The notes under the pieces: model-generated
Told to the model about the DNA's origin: nothing
What the model saw: the letters and a program-made list of their open reading frames with translations, nothing else
Databases searched by the model: none
Source of the DNA: Mycobacterium sp. 050128
Lineage (GTDB): Bacteria; Actinomycetota; Actinomycetes; Mycobacteriales; Mycobacteriaceae
Assembly (NCBI RefSeq): GCF_036409155.1
Contig: NZ_JAZGLW010000003.1
Span: forward strand, 1-64,000
Reading direction: 5' to 3'
DNA length: 64,000 bases
Position numbers and translations under genes: made by a program
Shown: piece by piece, positions 8,629 to 18,600 of the stretch
Position numbering within the stretch: position 1 is the stretch's first letter
Layout of the letters: the number at the start of each line of letters is the position of its first letter

Positions 8629-8645
8629 GCGAGGCGAGACCTCGC
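8629..8645. promoter_or_regulatory. Inverted repeat between divergent genes
   Basis: GCGAGG-cgaga-CCTCGC, a perfect 6-bp dyad with a 5-base spacer, in the intergenic space between the acyltransferase and the second oxygenase. It lies 20 bases upstream of a predicted ECF promoter, so it may be an operator. No regulator can be assigned. Confidence 0.35.
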
Positions 8646-8664
8646 GAGACCTTTCGAATTCGCC

Positions 8665-8693
8665 GGGAACTCAACGTCAATATTCGACGACTA
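8665..8693 (+). promoter_or_regulatory. ECF-type promoter, copy 1 (second oxygenase operon)
   Basis: GGGAAC at 8665-8670, a 17-base spacer and CGACTA at 8688-8693, reading towards the GTG at 8761. The same two hexamers and spacing occur before the PPE operon (24979-25007) and ctpB (32779-32807), with a two-mismatch version at 27489-27517. A GGAAC -35 box with a CG-starting -10 box is the usual form of ECF sigma-factor promoters. Confidence 0.6.
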
Positions 8694-8760
8694 ATACACA
8701 CGGGCAAACCATGGGGGTGGATTGCTGACCGACAACCGGGGGTGGAGAAGGAGACTCTTG

Positions 8761-9648
8761 GTGCAGTTCATCAGTAAGTTCACCGAACTAGCGGCTGTCG
8801 AGGTGTACGACTTCGATCCGGCGATGGCAACCAGCGACGACATCCAGCTGCTCCGACACCACATCTACACCGACAAACTCGTCATCCTCAAAGCCCAAGA
8901 CCTGAAGCCGGCCGCGTTCGTGGAACTCGGGCAACACTTTGGAACGCCGGTTTCGTACTACGAACCGATGTATCACCATCCGGAAAACGGCCTCATCTTC
9001 GTCTCCTCGAACCTCGCCCGGGCGGAGGGTCAGATCGGCGTGCCGAGGACCGGCGGATTCTGGCATGCCGATTACCAGTTCATGCCGAAGCCGTTCGCGT
9101 TCACACTCTTCTATCCGCAGAAGTTGCCAACTGGTACCCGAGGTACCCGCTTCATCAACATGGCCAGCGCCTATGAGCGACTGACTCCACGACTCAAGGA
9201 AGCCATCGCGGACACTTTCAGCAAGCACAGCGCTCGGCGCTACGTCAAGATCCGGCCCTCGGATGTCTACCGTCCGATCGGTGACATCCGGGCCGAAATC
9301 GAGCGGGTCACACCGCCGCAAACCTGGCCGACGGTGCTCATCCACCCGGTCACGGGCGAGCGGATTCTCTACGTATCGGAGGCCTTCACGTACGCCATCG
9401 AAGACTCCGAGGGCAACGCGCTGCCTCTCTCCTTACGCGACGAACTCCTCGACGCTTCAGGACAACTCGACGAGTCCTACGAACACCCGAACATCTTCGT
9501 GCAGACCTATGAGCCCGGCGATCTCGTGCTGTGGGACAACCGGACCCTGATCCACCGCGCCTTGCACAATCCAAACAACGAACCAACGGAGTCCTACCGC
9601 GTGACCGTCACCGACGAATACCCGCTCGGCGCCGAGGTCGCCGCATGA
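8761..9648 (+). CDS. Fe(II)/2-oxoglutarate oxygenase, isonitrile-forming (ScoE/Rv0097-like), second copy
   Basis: The GTG at 8761 is chosen because GGAGAAGGAG lies 8 bases upstream; 295 aa. TauD/TfdA fold: the HxD ligands are His102 and Asp104 (FWHADYQF), the distal His is about 265 (LIHRAL) and the 2OG-binding Arg follows. The YYEPMYHH segment is shared with M. tuberculosis Rv0097 and Streptomyces ScoE, which turn an N-carboxymethyl-3-amino acid into a 3-isocyano acid. It is a diverged paralogue of the gene at 22318-23187. Its stop overlaps the ATG of the next gene (ATGA), starting a three-gene operon behind the ECF promoter at 8665-8693. The chain length it accepts cannot be read from the sequence. 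Confidence 0.85.
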   Translation: MQFISKFTELAAVEVYDFDPAMATSDDIQLLRHHIYTDKLVILKAQDLKPAAFVELGQHFGTPVSYYEPMYHHPENGLIFVSSNLARAEGQIGVPRTGGFWHADYQFMPKPFAFTLFYPQKLPTGTRGTRFINMASAYERLTPRLKEAIADTFSKHSARRYVKIRPSDVYRPIGDIRAEIERVTPPQTWPTVLIHPVTGERILYVSEAFTYAIEDSEGNALPLSLRDELLDASGQLDESYEHPNIFVQTYEPGDLVLWDNRTLIHRALHNPNNEPTESYRVTVTDEYPLGAEVAA

Positions 9649-10187
9649 CGCAAACATCGCAACCCAGCCTCGCCGAATTCCTGCAGGACGACACCGTGCT
9701 GCTCGATCGCACCATGACCCCGTACGTCCGCAAGGACACCGTCTACCTCAAGCAGGCGACGGTTGTGCGCCGCGGCGACATCGTCGTCGGTTCCGGTGAT
9801 CTGGGGTTCGACCATTCCTGCTATATCGAGGAAACCGGCCACTTCAATGCGGTCGAGTTCGTCATCTCCTATAACCAGCTCATCTACTACACGCTCGCGG
9901 CCTCGGTTCGCGACCAGCTCATCCCCGAGCTGAGTGACTGGACGATGGACGACTATTGGCAGCGGCAACTGCCTTCAGTCCTGATCAGCAAGATGAGCAC
10001 CCGATTCCGGCAACCGATCAATTCCCGGTCTTACCGCGGTGTCCTGACGATCACCGACGTCGAATTCCGCCACCGGTCGCGCCCGGTGTTGGCGTTGCAG
10101 ACCACGGTCGAGTTCACCGACGACGGCGCTGGCAGCGCCCTGGGCGAGGTCGAAATCGTGTTGGCGGATCTGCCCGCGAAATCATAA
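9645..10187 (+). CDS. FcoT/ScoD-like hotdog-fold protein, second copy
   Basis: The ATG at 9645 overlaps the oxygenase stop; 180 aa, close to the 183 aa of M. tuberculosis FcoT (Rv0098). The family segment ETGHFNAVEFVISYNQLIYY matches STGHFNAAEMMICFNQLAYC of the paralogue at 21755-22321. FcoT was described as a long-chain acyl-CoA thioesterase. In isonitrile lipopeptide pathways the homologue ScoD adds glycine to an alpha,beta-unsaturated acyl-ACP. Its last base is the first base of the next gene's ATG, so it lies in a tight operon with a matching ligase. The exact activity is taken from the family. Confidence 0.8.
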   Translation: MTQTSQPSLAEFLQDDTVLLDRTMTPYVRKDTVYLKQATVVRRGDIVVGSGDLGFDHSCYIEETGHFNAVEFVISYNQLIYYTLAASVRDQLIPELSDWTMDDYWQRQLPSVLISKMSTRFRQPINSRSYRGVLTITDVEFRHRSRPVLALQTTVEFTDDGAGSALGEVEIVLADLPAKS

Positions 10188-11704
10188 TGGCGGGAAGCCG
10201 TTTCGACCTAGTCTCTGTTCTCGAGCAGAATGCGCGCCTGGGCGGCGACCGCGCCGCCTTGATCTTCGAGTCGGCACGGGTGTCCTTCGGCGAACTCGCG
10301 CGGCGATCGGTGGCGGTTTCCAGGGCGCTTGCCAGTGCCGGTGTCCGTCCCGGCGACCGGATCGTCCACGTCGCCACTGACTCACCGGCACTCTACGAGT
10401 TGCTTTATGGCTGCGCACGTCTCGGTGCCGTCTTGGTACCGGTTAACTGGCGCTTGGCTGCTGACGAGGTCGACTACATCGTCGACCACGCCGGGGCTCG
10501 CGTCCTGATCACCGACCGCACCGACCTCACAGCCGAAACTGTGATCAACGTCGACAGCTTCGCCGCATGGCGTGACCGAGCGCCCACTCTTGAGCTACCC
10601 GAGATCGTTGTCGATCGCGATACCCCGATCGTGCAGATGTACACCAGCGGAACGACGGGCCGTCCCAAAGGTGTTGTGCTAGCACACCGTACCTTCACCG
10701 CGGTGCGTGAACTTCTAGACGATGCCGGCTTGGATTGGATCGATTGGCGGGACGGCGATGTCAGTCTGATCGCGCTACCGGGATTCCACATCGGCGGTAT
10801 GTGGTGGGCGACGCAGGGCCTCAACAAGGGGATACCGAGCGTCGTGATCCCACGGTTCAAGGCACTCGATGCCGTTACGGCGATCCGTGAAAATGGGGTG
10901 ACTGTCAGCTGTTTCGTTCCGGCGATGCTGCTCATGATGTTGTCCGAGCCCGGCCTGACCAAGTCGGATTTCGCCACGGTTCGCAAGATCGCCTATGGGG
11001 GCTCTCCGATCGGCCCGGACCTGCTTTCGCAAGCGCTCGACACGTTCGACTGCGATTTCGCACAGATCTACGGTTTGACCGAAACGGGAAACACCGCGGT
11101 ATGCCTACCACCGAGCGAGCACCTGCCGGGCCGGGCCCGTCTGCACGCCGCGGGCCGACCCTATCCCGGCGTAGGAGTCGCCATCCGGGACCCCGACGGC
11201 ACCGAACTTCCACCCGGACGCTGCGGCGAAGTCTATCTCCGCAGCCCGGCGCAAATGCTCGAGTATTTCGACAACCCGGCCGCTACCAGGCAGACCATTG
11301 TCGACGGCTGGATTCGCACGGGCGACGCGGGATATCTCGACGACGACGGCTTTCTGGTGATCCGGGACCGCGTCAAAGATCTCATCATCGTCGCGGGCGA
11401 AAACGTCTACCCCGCAGAGGTCGAAAAGACCATCAATGCTCACCCGGCGGTACACGACAGCGCGGTGGTGGGCGCACCGGATGTCTTGCGGGGCGAATGC
11501 ATTCACGCATTCGTTGTTGCTAAACAGGATGAAGTACTGCAGCTCGACGACCTCGAGCGGTTTCTCGCTCGGCGGCTCGCTCGCTTCAAGGTGCCGGGCA
11601 CGTTCCACGTCACCGATGCAATCCCGCGGAACCCCAGCGGGAAGATCCTGCGCCGGACATTAAGGGAGCGGTTCTGGGCCGGCCTAGAACGGCAGATCAA
11701 TTGA
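10187..11704 (+). CDS. Acyl-ACP/CoA ligase, FadD10/ScoC-like, second copy
   Basis: The ATG at 10187 overlaps the preceding TAA by one base; 505 aa, an AMP-forming ligase. Motifs: P-loop MYTSGTTGRPKG (about 150), GLTETG, the adenylate-binding TGDAGYLDDDG, the hinge RVKDLIIVAGENVYP, and the C-terminal catalytic Lys in NPSGKILRR. The paralogue at 20130-21734 corresponds to FadD10, which loads a fatty acid onto the dedicated ACP. This copy may load a different chain onto the same ACP, since no second ACP gene is visible. It is convergent with the GlxA gene, with stop codons directly adjacent (11702-11704 and 11705-11707). Confidence 0.85.
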   Translation: MAGSRFDLVSVLEQNARLGGDRAALIFESARVSFGELARRSVAVSRALASAGVRPGDRIVHVATDSPALYELLYGCARLGAVLVPVNWRLAADEVDYIVDHAGARVLITDRTDLTAETVINVDSFAAWRDRAPTLELPEIVVDRDTPIVQMYTSGTTGRPKGVVLAHRTFTAVRELLDDAGLDWIDWRDGDVSLIALPGFHIGGMWWATQGLNKGIPSVVIPRFKALDAVTAIRENGVTVSCFVPAMLLMMLSEPGLTKSDFATVRKIAYGGSPIGPDLLSQALDTFDCDFAQIYGLTETGNTAVCLPPSEHLPGRARLHAAGRPYPGVGVAIRDPDGTELPPGRCGEVYLRSPAQMLEYFDNPAATRQTIVDGWIRTGDAGYLDDDGFLVIRDRVKDLIIVAGENVYPAEVEKTINAHPAVHDSAVVGAPDVLRGECIHAFVVAKQDEVLQLDDLERFLARRLARFKVPGTFHVTDAIPRNPSGKILRRTLRERFWAGLERQIN

Positions 11705-12721
11705 TCACCCCCCGGGTGGGCGGTCGGGGCATGCAGGCCTTGACGAAAAGCTTCTGCGGTATTGGTCGGGCGGAATACCGATTCGGCGAATGAAGTTGCG
11801 ACGCATCGTCTCCGATGTCCCAAAACCACACCGCTCAGCAATGGCGACGACAGCATCGTCAGTCTCCTCGAGCTGGCGGCGAGCGGACTCGGTACGGATC
11901 CGTTCGACGTAAGCCCCAGGAGCCTCGCCGACCTCGTTGGTAAACAACCGGGTGAAGTGTCGCGGGCTCATCGCTGCTCGCCGCGCCAGGTCGGAGATGC
12001 TGTGGGCAGCACCGGGTTCGGCTTCGATCGCTTCCTGCACGCCCCGGATGGACTGACGGCTGGCACGAGGCACCCACAGAGGCGCGGCAAACTGCAACTG
12101 GCCACCGGGCCGACGCAGATACAGCACCAACCAACGTGCGACAGCCTGGGCGACGTCCCTACCGTAGTCCTCCTCGACGAGCGCAAGCGAGAGGTCGATG
12201 CCCGCCGTGACCCCAGCGGCTGTCCACACCGAGTCTGAGCTGCGCACGAAGATCGGCTCCGGGTCGACGGTGATGGCTGGGAATTCGCGGGCCAGCCGAT
12301 CGGCGAACGCCCAGTGCGTCGTCACACGACAGCCATCGAGGAGACCGGCCGCAGCGGCCAGAAACGCGCCAGTGCACACACTGACCACACGACGGGAGTT
12401 GGCGGCGGCGCATTTAATCCAGGCCACGGTGTCCGGGTCTTGCCCGGCAGGTTCGACACCGGCACCCCCGGGCAACACGAGTGTGTCGATCTCTCTTGGT
12501 TTGGGCATCGCTTCCGCAACGAAAGCCAGGTTGGTGGAGGTAGATATCGGCTGGCCGTTTCGGGATACCACGCTGACCCGATACCCGCCCCCGGTCAGCC
12601 GCGCTGCACCGTCGAACACGTCATGCGGCCCGACGATGTCCAGCGCCTGTACGCCGGGAAAGCCCAGGATCACCACCGAGCGAGCTTCGGAACCGCTGCG
12701 GACCAACGGCGACAACATCAT
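11705..12721 (-). CDS. GlxA-type regulator (DJ-1/PfpI domain plus AraC HTH)
   Basis: 338 aa from the ATG at 12721 (a second ATG follows directly). Residues about 15-190 form a DJ-1/PfpI domain that keeps the elbow Cys (VVSVCTGAF) and ends in a TAGIDLSLAL segment. Residues about 225-325 are an AraC/XylS DNA-binding domain (ISDLARRAAMSPRHFTRLF and a second HTH with IAERCGFGT). It lies 14 bases behind the MmpL stop on the same strand, so it is probably the last gene of the PPE-NRPS-MmpL operon. Its sensor domain belongs to the same superfamily as the isonitrile-hydratase-like protein at 6578-7168, which suggests, but does not prove, that it senses the isonitrile product or a breakdown product. 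Confidence 0.85.
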   Translation of the reverse strand: MMLSPLVRSGSEARSVVILGFPGVQALDIVGPHDVFDGAARLTGGGYRVSVVSRNGQPISTSTNLAFVAEAMPKPREIDTLVLPGGAGVEPAGQDPDTVAWIKCAAANSRRVVSVCTGAFLAAAAGLLDGCRVTTHWAFADRLAREFPAITVDPEPIFVRSSDSVWTAAGVTAGIDLSLALVEEDYGRDVAQAVARWLVLYLRRPGGQLQFAAPLWVPRASRQSIRGVQEAIEAEPGAAHSISDLARRAAMSPRHFTRLFTNEVGEAPGAYVERIRTESARRQLEETDDAVVAIAERCGFGTSETMRRNFIRRIGIPPDQYRRSFSSRPACPDRPPGG

Positions 12722-12735
12722 CTAGCACACATCCC

Positions 12736-15624
12736 TCAATTGGCGTGTACGAGAGAGCGATCTTGCGGCTGCGTTTGGGCTGGCACGGCCGAAGCCCGAT
12801 GAGGGCGCGTGTGTACTTTCAACGGCCACCAGAACCAGCGGCCCAGCAGCGCGGCGATGGACGGCGTCATGAATGCCCGCACGATCAAGGTGTCGAACAG
12901 CAGACCCAGACCAATGGTGGTACCGAGCTGACCGATCATCTTCACGTCGCTGACGATCATGGATGCCATCGTGAACGCGAACACCAGGCCGGCGTTCGTG
13001 ACGACTTTGCCGGTGCCGCCCATGGATCGGATGATGCCCGTATTGAGGCCGGCGTGTATTTCCTGTCGGAATCGGGAGACCAGCAGCAGGTTGTAGTCCG
13101 AGCCCACCGCCAACAGCACGATGACGGACATCGCAAGCACCAGCCAGTGCAACGGGGTGCCGAGAATGTACTGCCACACCAGCACCGACAATCCAAACGA
13201 TGCGCCGAGTGACATCGCGACCGTGCCGACGATGACCCCGGCTGGTACGAGCGCACGGGTGAAGATCAGCATGATGATGAAAATCAGGCACAGCGAGGAA
13301 ATGCCCGCGATCACGAGATCCCATTTGGCGCCCTCGGAGATGTCTTTGAAGACGGCGCCGATGCCGGCCACGTAGATCTTGCTGCCCTCCAACGGAGTTC
13401 CCTTGAGCGACTCCTCAGCCGCGGTGTGTATCGCGTCGATACTCGCGATCCCCTCATCCGACGCGGGGTCGCCCCGGTGCAGAATGATGAATCGTGCCGC
13501 GTGGCCGTCGGGTGACAGGAAGTTGCTCATCGCCCGCTGGAAGTCTTTATTTTCAAACACTTCCGGCGGGAGGTAGAACGAGTCGTCGTTCTTGGAACCG
13601 TCAAAAGCACGGCCCATGGCCGACGCGTTTTTGGTCATGTCTTCCATCTGGTTGAAAATGCCGGACATCGTGCTGTGCAGCGTCAGCATCATGGTCCGCA
13701 TATTCGCCATGGTCTCGATCATGGGTGGCAGCTGGGCAATCATCTGGGGCATCAGCCGATCGAAGTCCCTGACGTCAGCCAGCAGCGTGTTCAGTTTTTC
13801 GTCGATCTGGTCGACGCCGTCAACCGCGTCGAACATCGAGTGAACCGACCAGCACATCGGAATGTCGTAACAGTGCTTCTCCCAATAGAAGTACGACCGG
13901 ACGGGTCGCCAGAAATCGTCGAAGTCGGCGATGCGATCGCGTAGGTCGTTCGTGATCTGTTGCATCTCTTCGGTATCGCCGACCACCCGATGCGTGGTGG
14001 CCGCAAACCTCTCCATCAAGTCGTACATCCGCTGCATCGTGGCGACCGTCTTGGTCATCTCGTCAGCTTGCTTCAGCATGTCGTCCATCCGATCACGCTG
14101 AAACTTCATGTCCTGCGCCATCCCCGCGTTCTGCATGCTGAGCTGGAACGGTATCGAGGTGTGGTCCATCGTCGCCCCGTCCGGCCTGGTGATGGCCTGC
14201 ACGCGTGAGATCCCCTGAACGTGAAAGATGCCTCTGGCCAACTTGTCCAAGATCAGAAAGTCCGTTGGATTACGCATATCGTGATCGGTCTCGAGCATGA
14301 GTATCTCTGGCTTCATCCGCGCCTGGGGAAAGTGGCGATCCGCGATCGCTAAGCCTTGATTGGCCGGGATGAAGCTGGGTAGGTAGGCCCGGTCGTCGTA
14401 GCTGGGCCGGTAGCCCGGCAGGCTGATGAGGCCGACGAGGGCGACCGCGAATGTAACGGCCAGAACGGGTAGCGGCCAGCGCACGACCACCGTGCCGACT
14501 CGCCGCCAGCCACGCACCTCGAGCCGCCGCTTCGGGTCGCAGAGACCGAACCGGCTGCCGACGGCCAGGACCGCCGGTCCGAGTGTCAGCGCGACGAGAA
14601 CCGCAACCAGCATGCCCACTGCGCAGGGAATCCCCAGGGTTTGAAAGTACGGCATCCGGGCGAAACTCAGGCACAACGTCGCGGCGGCGATCGTGATGCC
14701 CGAGCCCAAGATGACATGGGCCGTCCCCCGGTACATGGTGTGGAAAGCCGCGTCGCGGTCCTCGCCGGCCTGACGGGCCTCCTGGTAGCGACCGAACAGA
14801 AATATTCCGTAGTCGGTTCCGGCGGCAATCGCCAGCGACGTGAGCAAGCTGACCGCGAAGGCGGAAAGCCCGACCAGTCCGCCGTGCGCGATCAGCGCGA
14901 CAACTCCTCGTGCCGTGGATAATTCGACGCCAACCGTGAGCAGCAGCAGAATCACGGTGGGCAGCGACCGGTAGACCAGGAGCAACATGGCGAAGATCGC
15001 CGCGACGGAGACGAGGGTGATCTTCGCGATGGATTTGTCGCTGCTGTGATGCAGATCCGAGGCCAACGCGGACGGCCCGGTGACGTAGGCCTTGATCCCG
15101 GGTGGCGCTGGCGTGCTATCCACGGTACCGCGGACAGCGTCAACGGAATCGTTGGCGAGCTGCTCGCCTTGGTTCCCGGCGAGGTTGACTTGCAGGTATG
15201 CGGCCTTGCCGTCGTTGCTCTGCGAGCCCGCCGCCAACAACGGATCTCCCCACAAGTCTTGGACACCGACCACGTGTTGTTTGTCCGCGCGCAGTTTGCG
15301 AACCAGGACGTCGTAGTATTTGTGGGCATCGTCGCGGAGGGGCTTGTCGCCCTCGAGCAAGATCAGCGCCACGCTGTCGGTATCTCCCTCGTTGAAAACG
15401 TGACCGATGCGTTTGAGGGCCACCAACGACGGTGCGTCCGTAGGGCTTAGCGCCACCGATCGCTCTTGTCCGACGACCTCCAGCGGGGGAACGAACACTG
15501 TGAGGATGACGACGACTGCCAGCCAGAACAGGATGATCGGCACTGCAAGGGCGTGAATCGTCCTGGCGATTAAGGACCTTTCGGCGTGGATGGAGTCGGT
15601 CGACTCGGAAAGCATTGCGCTCAT
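12736..15624 (-). CDS. MmpL-family RND transporter coupled to the NRPS
   Basis: The ATG at 15624 overlaps the NRPS stop as ATGA on the minus strand; 962 aa. Typical MmpL layout: N-terminal TM, periplasmic loop, a TM bundle with [15 protein letters not shown], a second large loop with coiled-coil helices and the MmpL4/5-type [15 protein letters not shown] segment, and a C-terminal TM bundle with [15 protein letters not shown]. The two Asp-Tyr pairs are the proton-relay signature. No mmpS lies beside it. Translational coupling to the NRPS makes it the obvious candidate exporter, or importer of the metal-loaded form, for the lipopeptide. The direction is not readable from sequence. Confidence 0.88.
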   Translation of the reverse strand: MSAMLSESTDSIHAERSLIARTIHALAVPIILFWLAVVVILTVFVPPLEVVGQERSVALSPTDAPSLVALKRIGHVFNEGDTDSVALILLEGDKPLRDDAHKYYDVLVRKLRADKQHVVGVQDLWGDPLLAAGSQSNDGKAAYLQVNLAGNQGEQLANDSVDAVRGTVDSTPAPPGIKAYVTGPSALASDLHHSSDKSIAKITLVSVAAIFAMLLLVYRSLPTVILLLLTVGVELSTARGVVALIAHGGLVGLSAFAVSLLTSLAIAAGTDYGIFLFGRYQEARQAGEDRDAAFHTMYRGTAHVILGSGITIAAATLCLSFARMPYFQTLGIPCAVGMLVAVLVALTLGPAVLAVGSRFGLCDPKRRLEVRGWRRVGTVVVRWPLPVLAVTFAVALVGLISLPGYRPSYDDRAYLPSFIPANQGLAIADRHFPQARMKPEILMLETDHDMRNPTDFLILDKLARGIFHVQGISRVQAITRPDGATMDHTSIPFQLSMQNAGMAQDMKFQRDRMDDMLKQADEMTKTVATMQRMYDLMERFAATTHRVVGDTEEMQQITNDLRDRIADFDDFWRPVRSYFYWEKHCYDIPMCWSVHSMFDAVDGVDQIDEKLNTLLADVRDFDRLMPQMIAQLPPMIETMANMRTMMLTLHSTMSGIFNQMEDMTKNASAMGRAFDGSKNDDSFYLPPEVFENKDFQRAMSNFLSPDGHAARFIILHRGDPASDEGIASIDAIHTAAEESLKGTPLEGSKIYVAGIGAVFKDISEGAKWDLVIAGISSLCLIFIIMLIFTRALVPAGVIVGTVAMSLGASFGLSVLVWQYILGTPLHWLVLAMSVIVLLAVGSDYNLLLVSRFRQEIHAGLNTGIIRSMGGTGKVVTNAGLVFAFTMASMIVSDVKMIGQLGTTIGLGLLFDTLIVRAFMTPSIAALLGRWFWWPLKVHTRPHRASAVPAQTQPQDRSLVHAN

Positions 15625-18600
15625 GCGGAACCCGGCTTCGGCGTGGTGGTCCACCGAAGTCGGCCCCCGCCACTGTCGTTATCGCCTTGGACCACAGGTG
15701 CGCGGAGAAGCGCGTGAACCGAAAGGGGGAATGCGTCGAGCTCGGTGACCGATTCCACGCCCAGGGCAATGGTCGGCCGATCCCCGAGGTACTCCGCGTA
15801 GGAACGCGCCCCCAATCTCATACCCAAGCTGAACCACCCATCTACCACCGACCACCTTCGTAGATTGCTTTTTGCCCAAGCGCTTTGATCCAGGCGATGT
15901 TTCCACTCGATAGGGTCGAGTTCGTCGAAACCGTACTCGCCGAGAAAGTCTGCGTAGGTCATTGCCTCGCCGCGCGTCACTGTGATGCCGCGTCCCAAGC
16001 TTGCTGACCCACCTCGCTCGGTGAGCATGCCCAAGAGGGCACGTCCTACGGCTTGGGCTGTGGTGACCTCTTCGGTCAATGCCACTGCAGGATAAGCCCG
16101 TAACGCGGTACAGCCGTCAACGACCGAAATCAGGACGTCGGCGGAGTCGTGCAATTGATGGCCGTCACCAAGTACGCGCGGCAAGCGGACGATCGTGAAA
16201 TCGAGTTCTCGCGATGACGCGGCCAGTGCCAGCTCCGCAAGTGATTTCGACGCCGCATACGGGTAGGGCGCCTGACGGGGGTCGGCAACTTCGGGCCCGG
16301 CGGCCTGCCCGTTGACGACGAACGTGGACAGATGCACCAGTCGAGTCCCGTGACGCGCGCACACTTCGGCCAGGGCGGAGACAATTTCCACATTCGCCGG
16401 CCGAAGTTCGCGGTAGGGCACCAGCACGTTGGTGTTGCCGACGCAGTTGATGACGGTTCCGGCGTCAGTCCCGCGTATCAGGGCCTCTAGTATTGCTGTG
16501 TCAAACTCAGCAGGGAGCAGGTCGATCCGCACCCTATCGACGTTCCGCAGTGTTGTCCATGGATCATGATCGGGGAGAGTGGATCTCGTCGCAAGAACCA
16601 CTTCCGGAAGCGCCACTCCCGACAGCCTTCGATCGAGGACTGCGCGGGCGAATCCGGTGCCGAGAATTCCGGACGCGCCCAGCACGACGATTGCCCGTCC
16701 GTCGCTTTGGCTCGGGCACGATGCGGCGCTCGCCGTCACCGGTTGCCGTTGCCCCCACAGCTCGGCGAGATCGCGTTCGATCTCGGCAGCGGTAGTGGCG
16801 TCCATCCACGAATCGGTTGTCGGTACCGTGTCGCCGAAGTCGGTGACCAGGTTGACCGCGTTGTCGGCGCTGATGAGATCCAGAACCGAAATCTGGCGAT
16901 TCAGATAGCTGCGAGTGTCGGGCAGAATTCGAATGAGATCCAACGAGCCGATACCTTCGCTCAGCAGCGATGCGGAAGGTGCTACCACCCGCCCGAGATG
17001 CACGCTCCAGAGCTCGGCCAAGTCGGCTGCTCGCTGACCGGTCTCGGCGTCGCCGGGCAGCGCGGCCACCACCTGCGGCATCGCTCGTAGACTGTCGCTG
17101 TCGACTTTCCCGTTGATTTTGCGCGGGATGCTCGGCACCGCGAGGACGAAAAACGATGCCACCCCGAGGCTTACGAGGATGAGCCTGATACGTGTCGCCG
17201 TTGCCGCATCCTCCTGGGCCTCGCGGGCCCGGTGCGATTCGAACCACACCCCGAGCCGACCGCTGTGCAGTTCGACGGCGACATCGGCCACCGCGGGATC
17301 CTCGAGGACTCGTTTCGTCACCTCGGCGGTGTCGATCCGCTTGCCGGAGATCTTGACGACGGCGTCTCTACGGCCCGCGAAGACGGGGAAGCCGTCGTCG
17401 TCGATGGTGACCCGGTCGGCAGTGGCGAACGCGCGGTGGCGCGAACCGTCGCTGGTGGTCACGGTGCCGAATCCGGGGCCGTCGATACCCAGATACCCCG
17501 CCGATACCAGATCTCCGACGATGACCAGTTCACCGAAAGCAATGAACACCGTGCCCGGGGCGATCGGTCGGCCCAGCCTCAGACGATCGGCGGGCGCAGC
17601 CGCCGTCCCGTCACCGACGAGCGGCAGATAGGCGACGACGACCGTGCTCTCCGTCGGACCATAGGTCGACACAAGCGATATCCGTTGTAGGTCATCGGAA
17701 TCGACCCACTTGTCGACCGCGGCGGGCCGAATGGCCTCCCCGCCGATGACGATCTGGCGCAGGCGCGAACGGCGCATCGTGTCGAGCGCGTCGTCGTCCT
17801 CGCACAGGAGATGCCAGATCGCAGTGGGCAGGTCGATCAGTGTTGCTTCGGTGGTGAGGAGGTCGCTTGTGAGGGCGGTGAAGTCTCCGGCCCGCATGGC
17901 CGGGGATCGGATGAGCTCCGCTCCGGCGCTTGCCGCGCCGAAGATCTCCTCGACACTGATGTCCGAAGTCAGTGGCGCGCATTGCAGGATGGTGTCGTCC
18001 GGTCCCCATCCGTAGGTTCGTCTGGCCGCATCGCAGAAAAGCGCGAGCGAACTGTGGGAGATGTGTACGAGCTTGGGCTGCCCCGTCGACCCTGAGGTCG
18101 GCATGATGTACGCGGTCTTGGTGCCCAGACCTTCATCCCGGGCAACTTGTTCCATGCGCGCGTCGACGATCGTGCGTAGTTCGTCGTCCGCCGGCGCCAG
18201 TCGGACAGCGCCGATGTCGACCACATGCGCCGAGATTCCACTTCCGTGCTCGGCAATTTCGCTCGCGCGCAAGGGCACATCGTCGGCAAGGTCGCAGGAG
18301 CTGTAGCCGCATCCGGCAAGGTGACAGGCGACCAGCAGGTCGATGGTCTTCTCGGTCTCGTCGTCGGCGAACACCAGGACGTCACCGGGTGCGCTGCCGT
18401 GCTGGACCAACCAGGCAACCCACGGATAGACGTAACGACGCCCTTCGAGGAAACGCCCGACGCCTCTTGCGGACGGTAGAAACCACGCGCGAGCCGCTTC
18501 CCGCGTCTCGATTGCTCCGCTGCCCGGGCGGCGGGCGCCGTCGGGACCGATGCCGAACCACTCGTCGACGGTCATGGCGATCGGCTGATGCCACAGCACC

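Noticed and set aside
12722-13324. Open frame of about 200 codons overlapping the MmpL 3' end
   Set aside because: Same strand, other frame, rich in His/Arg as expected of a shadow frame; MmpL motifs lie in the main frame.
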